DNA from: Actinomycetota bacterium
GTDB taxonomy: Bacteria > Actinomycetota > Rubrobacteria > Rubrobacterales > Rubrobacteraceae
NCBI GenBank assembly: GCA_004563715.1
Contig: SIRX01000016.1
Span: 1 to 54,393 of the forward strand
Length of the DNA: 54,393 bases
Reading direction: 5' to 3'
A program made the translations under genes and the position numbers. The notes beneath the pieces are model-generated. The model was given only the letters and a program-made list of their open reading frames with translations. It was not told the origin of the DNA and searched no databases. This document shows, piece by piece, positions 1-7,641 of the stretch; the first letter of the stretch is position 1; every line of letters starts with the position of its first letter.

Positions 1-63
1 GCCGGAGCAAGGTTCGTAAACGGAGGGCTGGTAGAAGGAGATGAGGAGAAGGTAGCCGCGTGA
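1..63 (+). CDS. 3' end of an unidentified gene (partial)
   Basis: Frame 1 is open from the window edge to a TGA at 61-63 and encodes 20 residues ending EGDEEKVAA. The Ala/Glu/Val-rich composition is compatible with the C-terminus of a real protein, but no family can be named from so short a tail. The upstream part lies outside the window, so this could be chance. Confidence 0.3.
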   Translation, partial: AGARFVNGGLVEGDEEKVAA

Positions 64-76
64 TCACGGAGTCTGA

Positions 77-184
77 TCCACAACTCTTGACGATACCTCG
101 CGGCGGCTAAACAAGATGGGATTCCGGGCCTCGGCCTTCGAAGGCGGCTTCGACGCCTGGAAGCAACACTACGAGGTCGAGCCC
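77..184 (+). pseudogene. rhodanese-domain C-terminal remnant
   Basis: The frame running through ATG 116 encodes MGFRASAFEGGFDAWKQHY and then EVEP. This is the typical end of a rhodanese (sulfurtransferase) domain, where a G(F/Y)RAS-LEGGF-AW segment follows the active-site helix. Upstream the frame reads DDTSRRLNKM, resembling the segment just after the catalytic CxxxxxTS loop, but a TGA at 74-76 closes it and no catalytic Cys loop is present. The frame stays open downstream to 343 with unrelated sequence. It is therefore best read as a decayed or truncated rhodanese gene. Confidence 0.45.
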
Positions 185-237
185 GCAGGCAGAGAGAGGA
201 GGTGGTCGCCCCGTAGGGGCAATCTCCGGTCAGCTGT

Positions 238-1287
238 CTATCGCCCGGCGAGCTGGTTGGCGTGGGCTATCAGGTTGCGCACCTTCTCCCCGAAAGTGGC
301 GAAACGGGGGTCTTTTGTCTGGCCTTTATGCCAGCGGGCGTAGATCTGCTGCAGGATCACGGCGAGCTTGAAGTAGCCGAAGACCATGTACCAGTGCATC
401 GCCGAGAGGTCACGCCCGCTCTGCTCCGCGTAGCGGTCTATGAACTCCTCGCGCGTCATAAAGCCGGGCGTGGCGGTGACGGTCGGCAGCACTTCCTGAA
501 GCTCCGGCGGATCGCCGGGCTCGACCCAGTAGGAGAGCGAGACGGCGAGGTCGAAAAGCGGGTCGCCGAGGGTGGCCATCTCCCAGTCGAGGACGGCCCG
601 GACCCGGGTGAGGTCGTCCGGGTCGAGGACCAGGTTGTTGAGCTTGAAGTCGTTGTGGATAATGGCCGGCGGCGGGCTCAGGGGGACGTTGGCGGCGAGC
701 CACGCCGTGAGCGGCCCGACCTCCTCTAACTCGTCGGTCTTCGCTTTGTCGTAGCGGGAGATCCAGCCTCTAGTCTGCCGCTCCAGAAAGCCCTCGGGCT
801 TCCGCAATTCCCCGAGCCCGGCCGCCTCGTAGTCCACGGCGTGCAGCTCGACCAGGGTGTCGCAGACCATCGCAGACACTCTCCGGCACAGCCCCCGGGT
901 AGGCTCGACACCCACCGGGAAGGAGTCGTCCACGACGACGCCCTCGCGGCGCTCCATGACGTAGAACGGCGCCCCGATAACGGATTCGTCATCACAGAAG
1001 AAGTATGGCTTCGGGGCGAGCGGGTACGCCGCGTGCAGCCGCGCGAGGAGGGCCGACTCCCGGCCCATGTCGTGGGCCCTGGGCGGCACGGGTCCCAGCG
1101 GCGGGCGGCGCAGCACGCCCTCCCAACTCCCGACCCGGATCAGGTACGTCAGGTTCGACGCCCCGGAGGGGAACTGCCGCACCTCCATCTCGCCCTCGGG
1201 GACGCCGCTCACGCGCTCCCGCAGGTAACGCGCGACCGCCGCCCGGTCAAGGCCTTCTCCCTCGCGGACCTCTATCGTCTCGGCCAC
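238..1287 (-). CDS. phosphotransferase family protein (APH/ACAD10-like kinase fold)
   Basis: The protein has 349 aa and starts at GTG, with a GGGAGGA ribosome site a few bases upstream. It has the aminoglycoside phosphotransferase/protein-kinase-like fold: an N-terminal lobe with FPSGASNLTYLI (nucleotide loop), a catalytic loop IIHNDFKLNNLV (Brenner-type HxD, Asp as base, Asn as metal ligand) and DWEMATLGDPLFDLA as the metal-binding Asp segment. This subgroup resembles the kinase-like domain of ACAD10/11 and bacterial homologues linked to acyl-CoA or hydroxy-acyl metabolism; the substrate is unknown. It lies 12 bp downstream of comB on the same strand and is probably the last gene of the cobalamin operon. 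It is unlikely to be an antibiotic-resistance enzyme. Confidence 0.85.
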   Translation of the reverse strand: MAETIEVREGEGLDRAAVARYLRERVSGVPEGEMEVRQFPSGASNLTYLIRVGSWEGVLRRPPLGPVPPRAHDMGRESALLARLHAAYPLAPKPYFFCDDESVIGAPFYVMERREGVVVDDSFPVGVEPTRGLCRRVSAMVCDTLVELHAVDYEAAGLGELRKPEGFLERQTRGWISRYDKAKTDELEEVGPLTAWLAANVPLSPPPAIIHNDFKLNNLVLDPDDLTRVRAVLDWEMATLGDPLFDLAVSLSYWVEPGDPPELQEVLPTVTATPGFMTREEFIDRYAEQSGRDLSAMHWYMVFGYFKLAVILQQIYARWHKGQTKDPRFATFGEKVRNLIAHANQLAGR

Positions 1288-1299
1288 AGCGGCTCCTCC

Positions 1300-2058
1300 C
1301 TATCCGGCGTCGGACACTCTCTGCGGCGGGTTCGCTTTTTCGGCCCGCAGGAGCCGCCCGTCCCGCACCTCGGCGACAAGCCCGCTCGCCCCCACGTCCC
1401 CGACGAACGCCAGCTCCTCCCGCCGGCCGTGCTCCACGAACCAGCGTCCCGCCCGGCCCCGCTCCAGGACCTCCATCGTCCGGTCCCGGTGCCGCTCCGC
1501 GAAGTCGCGGGCGGTCCAGGCGGCGTCGTTCAGCCGCCAGCCTTCCGTATCCAGGTGTGACATTATGACCGCCGCGCCGAGGAAGTCCTCCAGGGTAAAA
1601 CGTCCGGTGGCGCCGGCGCAGACCAGGTATACCGAGTCCGTCCCGGAGTCCTCCAGGTGGCGGGCGACGGCGGGGGCGTTGCGCAGGCAGCCGACGAGTA
1701 CGTTTTCGGCGGGGGCAGCGTCGGCGATGGCGCGAGTCCCGTTGGTGGTCACGAAGATCACGTCCCTGTCCGCCACGTCCTCCGGCGGGTACTCCCCGGG
1801 GTACGGGCCGAGGTCGTAGCCTTCTATCCGCTCGGCGTCCTGCTCGCCCCCGCGCAGCACGCTCCGCGCGTCGAGCTTCGACCTCACCACTTCAGCTTCC
1901 TCCAGGCTCCCGGCCGGAAAGACGCGGCGGGCGCCGTTCTCCAGGATGGTGAGGAGGGTGGTCGTCGCCAGCAGTACGTCTATGACGACAACGGTCGCGC
2001 CCCCGAGGCGCTCCGGCAGTATCTCCTGCCGCGTCATCAGCACCCGGAGCCTCTTCAT
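1300..2058 (-). CDS. comB: 2-phosphosulfolactate phosphatase family protein (ComB)
   Basis: ComB hydrolyses 2-phosphosulfolactate to sulfolactate in coenzyme M or sulfolactate synthesis, and is Mg-dependent. The protein has about 252 aa, the usual length. Family features are the N-terminal VVVIDVLLATTTLLTIL segment, RGGEQDAERIEGYDLGPYP, a VTTNGTRAI motif and a late FVGDVG segment. ATG 2058 is preferred to the in-frame GTG at 2070 because AAAGGGG lies about 10 bases before it. It sits 45 bp after btuD and 12 bp before the phosphotransferase gene. ComB-like proteins are widespread in bacteria that make no coenzyme M, so the exact substrate here is uncertain. The sulfolactate-degrading genes near 44-48 kb make sulfolactate a relevant metabolite in this organism. 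Confidence 0.85.
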   Translation of the reverse strand: MKRLRVLMTRQEILPERLGGATVVVIDVLLATTTLLTILENGARRVFPAGSLEEAEVVRSKLDARSVLRGGEQDAERIEGYDLGPYPGEYPPEDVADRDVIFVTTNGTRAIADAAPAENVLVGCLRNAPAVARHLEDSGTDSVYLVCAGATGRFTLEDFLGAAVIMSHLDTEGWRLNDAAWTARDFAERHRDRTMEVLERGRAGRWFVEHGRREELAFVGDVGASGLVAEVRDGRLLRAEKANPPQRVSDAG

Positions 2059-2103
2059 GTAAAGCGCCACCCCTTTACAGCTACCGCCTGCAAAGGCCTT
2101 ATT

Positions 2104-3408
2104 CTAGATGTTTTGATACCGGCCGGCCGCCGGCCGGGCGCGGGCGGCCTCGCGGGTGAGCCCGCCGACGGCCTCGTCCACGGACCCGGCCTCCGGCGCC
2201 CCGCGCGCGGCGAGGCGATCCAGGAGCCGGGTCGCCTCGCCGCCGGTGTAATCGCGTTGCTCGGTCCAGAGCGGAAGGCCGCCGCGGAGCAATACGACCG
2301 GCACTCCGGCCTCCTGGGCCGCGGCCGCGGCCTCCAGGTTTCGCAGGTTCCCGCGCCCAACCGGCATGTCGCAGACGACGACGGCCCGCGCCCGGCGGGC
2401 GGCCGCGACGTTGCGCGCGTGGGCGTCTTCCGAAATCGGGGCGTAAGCCTCGCCCTCGATTATGGGGACGCCGAGGGACCGGGCGACGGCGTGGTCGGTG
2501 TCGCCCACGCTCACCACGCCGGCGGAGAAGCCGATCCCCTCCTCCCGGAGCCGGCACATGAGGACCGCGCCAGAGCCGCCGCCGCAGATGACGTGGACCT
2601 CCGGCTCCGACGGCTGCCCGGCGGAGAGCACGCCCACGGGCTGTATCTGGAGTGCCCCGGTACGGGGCGAGATGGAGAGCTCGACCTCAGCCCCGAAGAC
2701 GCCCTCTATGACCTCGGGCCGCAGGGCGACGCTGGGAGGACCGGCGGCGGAGATCCTGCCCCCCTTCATCACCACCACCCGGTGGGCGTAACGGGCGGCG
2801 AGGTTCAGGTCGTGGACGATCATGAGCACCGTCTTCCCGGCGGCGTTGAGCCGGAGCAACACCTCCATAAACGCGACCTGGTGGTGGATGTCGAGGTGGT
2901 TGGTCGGCTCGTCGAGGAGCAGCACCTCCGGCTCCTGGGCCAGCGCCCGGGCGAGCGTGACGAGCTGCTTCTCCCCTCCCGAGAGCCCGCTCAGCCGCCG
3001 GTCGCGCAGGTGCCACACACCGACCTCCCGCAGCGCATCCTCGACGGCCCGGCGGCCCCCAGGGTCCGGGGTGAGACGCCCTTCGTAGGGCGTCCGGCCC
3101 ATTCGCACGACCTCGTGGACCGTGTAGTCGAAGGCCGGCGAACCCTCCTGGGAGACGACGGCGACCTCCCGGGCGAACTCTTTAGGTTTCCAGCTGGAGG
3201 TCCTCCGGCCCTCCAGCAACACCGCCCCGGTGCGGGGCGCGAGCGCCCGGGCCATCGTCCGGAGCAGGGTGCTCTTGCCGCTCCCGTTCGGGCCTACGAC
3301 GGCCAGGAAAGAGCCCGCCGGGACCTCCAGCGTGACGCCGTGGAGCTTGTCGTCGGCCCCGTAGCCGACCCGGACGCCCCGGACCTCCAGCGCCAGCTCG
3401 GGGCTCAT
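2104..3408 (-). CDS. btuD: corrinoid/heme-type ABC transporter ATPase with C-terminal extension (BtuD-like)
   Basis: The protein has 434 aa. Residues 1-255 form a FecE/BtuD-type ATPase: Walker A GPNGSGKST at about 39-47, a Q-loop in VVSQEG, signature LSGGEKQ, Walker B VLLLDEPTNHLD and switch His in IVHDLN. The last 170 residues are a separate domain with CGGGSGAVLMCRL, SVGDTDHAVARSLGVP and VVVCDMPVGRGNLRNLEAA, found in some archaeal and Gram-positive cobalamin/heme ATPases; its role is unknown. The start is ATG 3408, overlapping the btuC stop by four bases (ATGA); an open frame continues upstream but lies inside btuC. It should power corrinoid import with BtuC and BtuF. Confidence 0.88.
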   Translation of the reverse strand: MSPELALEVRGVRVGYGADDKLHGVTLEVPAGSFLAVVGPNGSGKSTLLRTMARALAPRTGAVLLEGRRTSSWKPKEFAREVAVVSQEGSPAFDYTVHEVVRMGRTPYEGRLTPDPGGRRAVEDALREVGVWHLRDRRLSGLSGGEKQLVTLARALAQEPEVLLLDEPTNHLDIHHQVAFMEVLLRLNAAGKTVLMIVHDLNLAARYAHRVVVMKGGRISAAGPPSVALRPEVIEGVFGAEVELSISPRTGALQIQPVGVLSAGQPSEPEVHVICGGGSGAVLMCRLREEGIGFSAGVVSVGDTDHAVARSLGVPIIEGEAYAPISEDAHARNVAAARRARAVVVCDMPVGRGNLRNLEAAAAAQEAGVPVVLLRGGLPLWTEQRDYTGGEATRLLDRLAARGAPEAGSVDEAVGGLTREAARARPAAGRYQNI

Positions 3409-4448
3409 AGCGACTCGCGCTTGCGGCTCTTGCGCAGGAGGTAGAGAAAGAACGGCGCGCCGCAGAAGGCCGTCACGACGCCGACCGGGATCTCGGAGGA
3501 GGGAATCGCGGTCCGGGCGCCGGCGTCGGCCAGCACGAGAAACGCTGCGCCCCACAGGCCCGAGACCGGGATCAGGAGCACGTGCCGGGGTCCGGCGAGC
3601 AGCCGGGCCACGTGCGGCACGATGAGGCCCACAAAGCCGATCACGCCGCTCACCGCCACGGCCGCCGAGGCGGCGAGCGCCGCGAGGGCGACGGCGCGCA
3701 ACTTCATCCGCTCAACCCGGATGCCGAGGTACCCGGCCTGCTCCTCTCCCAACGAGAACACGTCCAGATCTCGCGAGAGCAGGAGCAGCCCGGCGGTGGC
3801 TACCGCCAGGTATGGCAGCGCGACGAGAACCCGGTCCCAGGTCGCGGGCGCGAGCGATCCCAGCAGCCAGAAGAGCACGCTGGAGATCCGGCCGTCGTCC
3901 AACCGCAGGATGAGGAACGAGTAGATAGCCCCCGCGAACGCCCCCACCGCGAGCCCGACGAGCAGCAAGTCCGCCACCGGCACCCGCCCGCCCCGGCGGG
4001 CCAGCACGACGACCACCAGCGCCGCGCCGAGCCCCCCGCAGAACGCGGCGAGCGGCACGGCGGAGAGGCCGAGAAAGCCCGCGGAGAGGCCGAGCGCCGT
4101 CACCAGCACCGCCCCGAGCGCCGCCCCCGGCGAGACCCCGACGATGTACGGGTCGGCCATCGGGTTGCGAAACAGGCCCTGCATGGCGGCCCCGCTCACG
4201 CCCAGGGCGCCGCCGACCAGCGCCCCGAGGGCTATGCGGGGCAGCCGGATGTCCAGGACGATGGCCCTCTCGGCCTCCGCGCCACCGCCCAGCAGCACCC
4301 CGATCACCTCCGCCGGGGAGAGCCAGGCCGGCCCCACGCCTAAAGATACGACGCCCGCGGCGAGCAGGAAGGCCAGCGACCCGAGGACCCAGGAGGCCCC
4401 GGCCAGCCACCCGCGGAGGCGTGTCCCGGCGTGCCTCAGAGCAACCAC
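3405..4448 (-). CDS. btuC: corrinoid ABC transporter permease (FecCD/BtuC family)
   Basis: The membrane permease has 347 aa and about 9-10 transmembrane segments, the normal FecCD length. Typical motifs are DIRLPRIALGALVGGALGVSG, GLFRNPMADPYIVGVSPGAALGA near the first third, and SGVIGFVGLIVPHVARLL (the ATPase-contacting loop) near the C-terminus. The frame is open further upstream, but that part overlaps cobS in another frame. GTG 4448 gives a start overlapping the cobS stop by 13 bases and yields the conventional N-terminus. It lies between cobS and btuD in an operon behind a cobalamin riboswitch, which argues for vitamin B12 or cobinamide rather than iron-siderophore transport. Confidence 0.88.
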   Translation of the reverse strand: MVALRHAGTRLRGWLAGASWVLGSLAFLLAAGVVSLGVGPAWLSPAEVIGVLLGGGAEAERAIVLDIRLPRIALGALVGGALGVSGAAMQGLFRNPMADPYIVGVSPGAALGAVLVTALGLSAGFLGLSAVPLAAFCGGLGAALVVVVLARRGGRVPVADLLLVGLAVGAFAGAIYSFLILRLDDGRISSVLFWLLGSLAPATWDRVLVALPYLAVATAGLLLLSRDLDVFSLGEEQAGYLGIRVERMKLRAVALAALAASAAVAVSGVIGFVGLIVPHVARLLAGPRHVLLIPVSGLWGAAFLVLADAGARTAIPSSEIPVGVVTAFCGAPFFLYLLRKSRKRESL

Positions 4449-5242
4449 CCCGCTCCCGGCACCGCGTGGTGGTACAGGGCCAGGAGGGTCAGGAGCGTTA
4501 CCACCTCGCCCGTCTCGGAGAGCGCCCCGTAGGTGTCGCCGGTAAGCCCGCCGAGAAGCCGGACCATCCAGCGGGCCAGCAGGTGCGCCGCAGCCCATAC
4601 CACGAGCCCGGCCAGGGCGCCCCACGGCGGCGCCAGGAGGAGGCCGGCCAGGAGCGCGGCTGCGGTGGCGAGGTAGAAGTCCCGGAGACGCACCCGGTCG
4701 TGGAAGCCGCGGCCCATGCCGCCCTCCCGGGCCGCCGGAAAAAAGAAGATGCCGTAGATGTCCGCCCACCGGCCCCACACCGGCGCGAGCAGGGCGCCGA
4801 CCCACCAGGCGGGACCGAGGCTATAGAGCGCCCCGGCTTTTATTAGGACGACCGAGACCAGGGCGAGGGCGCCCATCGTGCCGACGCGGCTGTCCTTCAT
4901 GATCTCCAGCTTGCGCTCGCGGGACCGCCAGGAGAGGAGCGCGTCGGCGCTGTCGGCGAGGCCGTCGAGGTGCAGCCCCCAGGTGACCACCATCCAGGCG
5001 ACGACGACCGCCACGGCCCGCAGGGGTTCGCCCCACATCCAGCCGGCCAGAAGACCCGCCGCGACACCGCAGGCCCCGATCAGGAGCCCCACCACCGGGA
5101 ACGCCGCCATCGAACGGGCGACGGTGGCCTCTTTCATCGGCGGCAACCCGGGGACCGGGAAGGCCGTGAGAAAGCGCACCGCTTCCCCGAGGGGCTGCAG
5201 CAGTCCCCAGCGGTTCGCTTTTTCCCGGGCGTTATACGCCAC
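4436..5242 (-). CDS. cobS: adenosylcobinamide-GDP ribazoletransferase (cobalamin synthase)
   Basis: CobS joins alpha-ribazole (or its phosphate) to adenosylcobinamide-GDP, the last assembly step of cobalamin, at the membrane. The 268-aa protein has the hallmark HLDGLADSADALLS, the metal-binding MKDSRVGTMGALAL, and GLTGDTYGALSE near the C-terminus, together with 6-7 hydrophobic segments. The GTG start at 5242 overlaps the cobT stop by 11 bases. Its partners cobC and cobT are immediately upstream. No cobU kinase/guanylyltransferase is visible in the window, so cobinamide activation must be encoded elsewhere. Confidence 0.93.
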   Translation of the reverse strand: MAYNAREKANRWGLLQPLGEAVRFLTAFPVPGLPPMKEATVARSMAAFPVVGLLIGACGVAAGLLAGWMWGEPLRAVAVVVAWMVVTWGLHLDGLADSADALLSWRSRERKLEIMKDSRVGTMGALALVSVVLIKAGALYSLGPAWWVGALLAPVWGRWADIYGIFFFPAAREGGMGRGFHDRVRLRDFYLATAAALLAGLLLAPPWGALAGLVVWAAAHLLARWMVRLLGGLTGDTYGALSETGEVVTLLTLLALYHHAVPGAGWLL

Positions 5243-5675
5243 CGGCCTCCTCGTCCACGCCGGCCTCCTCGAAGGTGGCCATCTCGGCGAGCGCGCGGGC
5301 CGCGGCGACCACCACCGGCATCGCCAGGGCGGCCTCGCTCCCCTCGCCGAGCCGCATCCCGAAGTCTAGCAGCGGCTCCAGGCCCAGGTGGCGCAGGACC
5401 ACCTCGTGGCCGGGCTCGGCGGAGCGGTGGCCGGCGATCATGTAATCCCCGACCCGGGGCGCGAGCCCGGCGGCGAGGGCCGCGGCGGCCAGGACGACAG
5501 CCCGGCTCTCGAAGCGGGGCCGGAGCTTCCCGGTGACACCCGCGAGCCGGACGCCCAAGGCCTCCAGCCGGCCCAACGACCCGGGGGGCTTCGTCAGCCG
5601 GCCCCGCCGCTCGGTCGCCACCTCCAGGACCGCGCCGTCGAGGGGTGGTATCTGGCGGATCTTCTCCAGGATCAC
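5232..5675 (-). CDS. cobT: internally deleted CobT (nicotinate-nucleotide:dimethylbenzimidazole phosphoribosyltransferase)
   Basis: CobT normally has about 350 aa and makes alpha-ribazole phosphate. This frame has only 147 aa. Residues 1-58 match the N-terminus (PPLDGAVLEVA, LTKPPGSLGRLE) and residues from about 70 match the far C-terminus (GDYMIAGHRSAEPGHE, LGLEPLLDFGMRLGEGSEAA, with the catalytic Glu of the GEG motif). About 200 central residues are absent, including the DHGV and GxGDMGIxNTT segments. The junction falls in the Ala-rich VLAAAALAAGLAP. The GTG start at 5675 overlaps the cobC stop (GTGA). The frame is still open and translationally coupled to cobS, but activity is unlikely. 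It is either an in-frame deletion or an assembly collapse. Confidence 0.85.
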   Translation of the reverse strand: MILEKIRQIPPLDGAVLEVATERRGRLTKPPGSLGRLEALGVRLAGVTGKLRPRFESRAVVLAAAALAAGLAPRVGDYMIAGHRSAEPGHEVVLRHLGLEPLLDFGMRLGEGSEAALAMPVVVAAARALAEMATFEEAGVDEEAGGV

Positions 5676-6304
5676 CGGCGCACCCCTTCAAGGGGCGGGA
5701 CCTCATTCAGCGTGCGGACGATGGTCCCGGACGGGTACACGTCGAGGGCGGTGATGCCGCCGGGGTCCGTGCGGAACTGCCAGTGCCGCCCGAACGGGAC
5801 TCCGAGCAGATAGCAGAGCAAAAAGCGTATAGGGCCGCCGTGGGTGACGACGAGCGCGCGGCCACCGCCGTGGCGCTCCAGCAGGTCGCTCCAGGCCGCC
5901 TCGACCCGCGCCCACAGGTCGCCCCCGCTCTCCCCGCCGTGCGCCCGGCTGCGCCAGGCGTCGGCGAAGCGCCCGCGGGCCTGCTCCCCGTAGCGGGCCG
6001 ACACCTCGGCGTGGGTCAGGCCCTCCCAGAGCCCGTGGTCCGCCTCGCGCCACCGTTCGTCGCGCACAAAGCCGGAGTTAGGAGCGGCAACCGCGGCGGC
6101 CAGCCCATCGGTCCGGGAGAGGCCGGAAGAGACGACCGCCGTAAACGTTCCGCGTTGCAGACGGGCGGCCACGGCCGCCGCCCGCGCCCGGCCAAACGGC
6201 GTGAGGGGCCGGTCTGCGCGGCTCTGGTAGCGACCCTGCCGGTTCCAGTCCGTCTGGGTGTGGCGCACGAGCTTTACGTGGGTGTGGTTCCTTCCGGGCG
6301 TCAT
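5672..6304 (-). CDS. cobC: histidine phosphatase, probable alpha-ribazole phosphatase (CobC-like)
   Basis: This is a 210-aa histidine phosphatase. It has the phospho-acceptor motif LVRHTQTDWN near residue 12-21, SGLSRT, the acid segment ERWREADHGLWEG and the second catalytic His in VVTHGGPIR. In a cobalamin operon the likely role is dephosphorylation of alpha-ribazole 5'-phosphate or adenosylcobalamin phosphate. Four-base overlaps link it to btuF upstream and to the deleted cobT downstream. The family is functionally mixed (phosphoglycerate mutase-like), so the role rests on context. Confidence 0.82.
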   Translation of the reverse strand: MTPGRNHTHVKLVRHTQTDWNRQGRYQSRADRPLTPFGRARAAAVAARLQRGTFTAVVSSGLSRTDGLAAAVAAPNSGFVRDERWREADHGLWEGLTHAEVSARYGEQARGRFADAWRSRAHGGESGGDLWARVEAAWSDLLERHGGGRALVVTHGGPIRFLLCYLLGVPFGRHWQFRTDPGGITALDVYPSGTIVRTLNEVPPLEGVRR

Positions 6305-7296
6305 CCACCCCCGTTGGTCGTTTCGACGTCCTCGAAAGCCTCGGGGTGAAGGGTCTCGGCCATCTCCCGCACGCCTTCTACGATCCGGGGCCCCGGACGG
6401 TTCACCAGGTCGTCGTTGATCACGAACACGTTGCCCTGCTGGACGGCGTCCAGCGAGGCGTAGGACGACCGGTTGACGATATCCTCGACGGTTACGCCGG
6501 AGCTCGCCCCGGCCACGTAGAGTTCCGGGTCTTGCTGGAGCAACCGCTCGACCGGGTACTGGGGGTAAGGCTGGTCCGCGTCGGCGGCGACGTTCTGCCC
6601 GCCGGCGAGCTCGATTACGTCCTGCACAAAGCTGCCCGGGCCCACGGTAAACAGCGGATCGTAACCGACCTCGTAGAACACGGTCGGTTCCGGCAGACCC
6701 TCGACCTCCGAGCGTAGCTGGTCCAGCTCGGCCCGCAAGCGTTCCTCGACGACCTGGGCCCGCTCCGGCTCTCCGACAGCCTCGCCCACCAGGCCGACGC
6801 TGTCTATAGCCTCCTCCACGGAGGCGGGGTTGATCACCACGACCTCCGCCCCGGTCTTCTCTTCCAGATCCTGGGCCTGCTCCTCGGTGGTCGTATCGAA
6901 AGAGAGGAAAAGCACGTCTATCCCGAGCGAGGCCACCTTCTCCGCGTTGACCTGCTGGTAGTCACCGATCTGCTCTATGTTCTCTACCTCCGGTGGGTAG
7001 TCGTCCGCCGTCGAAACCCCGGCCACCCGGTCCCCAGCACCCACCGCGAACACCGTCTCTGTGATGCTCGGCGCCATAGAGCCGATCTGAGCCGGCTCCT
7101 CCCCTATCTCCACGCTCCGCCCCAGCGAATCCTCCACCGTGACCGGAAACGCGGCGACCTCGGTAGTCTCCCCGCCGGTTTCTCCACCCTCGGTTTCCCC
7201 GTTCGCGGGATCATCCTGGGCACCCTGTCCGCAACCGGCCAGGACCAGAGCCGACAATAAGAGCGTAGCCAGCAGTACGTTGAGCTTCCTGTACAA
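6301..7296 (-). CDS. btuF: corrinoid-binding lipoprotein of the ABC transporter (BtuF-like)
   Basis: The substrate-binding protein has about 331 aa. TTG 7296 is preferred because GGGAGG lies 5 bases upstream and gives a clean lipoprotein signal, MYRKLNVLLATLLLSALVLA, followed by the lipobox Cys; an upstream ATG at 7326 would put ten extra residues before it. A Glu/Gly/Thr-rich linker precedes a TroA/BtuF fold: SLGRSVEIGEEPAQIGSMAPSI, then VASLGIDVLFLSFD, and the late QDVIELAGGQNVAADA. Being the first gene after a cobalamin riboswitch strongly supports corrinoid as ligand. Confidence 0.88.
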   Translation of the reverse strand: MYRKLNVLLATLLLSALVLAGCGQGAQDDPANGETEGGETGGETTEVAAFPVTVEDSLGRSVEIGEEPAQIGSMAPSITETVFAVGAGDRVAGVSTADDYPPEVENIEQIGDYQQVNAEKVASLGIDVLFLSFDTTTEEQAQDLEEKTGAEVVVINPASVEEAIDSVGLVGEAVGEPERAQVVEERLRAELDQLRSEVEGLPEPTVFYEVGYDPLFTVGPGSFVQDVIELAGGQNVAADADQPYPQYPVERLLQQDPELYVAGASSGVTVEDIVNRSSYASLDAVQQGNVFVINDDLVNRPGPRIVEGVREMAETLHPEAFEDVETTNGGG

Positions 7297-7301
7297 AAGA
7301 A

Positions 7302-7348
7302 CCTCCCAAAAGGTGCGAGTCAACATTACCCGGCAACGTTACGGGAGG
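7302..7348 (-). promoter_or_regulatory. ribosome-site/anti-ribosome-site pair of the riboswitch expression platform
   Basis: On the minus strand the btuF ribosome site GGGAGG (7307-7302) is preceded about 35 bases earlier by its exact complement CCTCCC (7348-7343). Pairing would hide the ribosome site, fitting translational control by the upstream cobalamin aptamer. The pairing is read from the sequence; the switching is inferred. Confidence 0.4.
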
Positions 7349-7410
7349 CGTCAGGAAAAACCGGTGGTGCGCATGTCCCCACTCCTTCCTCGAAGAGCAT
7401 CTGGGTCAGT

Positions 7411-7590
7411 GCGCCCGGCAGGTCTCCTGGCTCGCGGCTCAAGCGCCGGCGGTCGCAACCTTCCCGGGCACCTGGACCCAGTGGCAGAGAGCTCCGTGCT
7501 CCCCGAACGACCCCGGCTCGCCGCACACAGTGGCGGGACCGCGCCGGATTCCAACCGGCTTCCCTTGCACCGCGGCGCTACCTTGTCACG
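7411..7590 (-). promoter_or_regulatory. cobalamin (adenosylcobalamin) riboswitch
   Basis: On the minus strand, 5' to 3', the sequence shows the standard cobalamin aptamer landmarks. These are AAGGGAAGCCGGTTGGAATC and the CGGCGCGGTCCC core, the B12 box GCCACTG (7534-7528), a second GCCACTG in the variable arm near 7485-7479, GGGAAGGTTGCGACC, and the closing GAGCCAGGAGACCTGCC. It precedes btuF by about 115 bases and should repress the corrinoid uptake and salvage operon when cobalamin is plentiful. Confidence 0.93.
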
Positions 7591-7641
7591 GTAAGGTTAG
7601 CCGAAACCCGTCGGCGGCGCACGATAGAGCTCTACACGCCC

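Noticed and set aside
238-1287. Aminoglycoside resistance kinase
   Set aside because: The APH fold is present, but the ACAD10-like pattern and operon context point to a metabolic kinase-like protein.
1657-3444. 595-codon plus-strand frame opposite comB and btuD
   Set aside because: It spans two real minus-strand genes and has no start context or recognisable domain.
7479-7485. Second B12-box-like GCCACTG as evidence for tandem cobalamin riboswitches
   Set aside because: It falls inside the variable arm of one aptamer; only one set of the other conserved elements is present.
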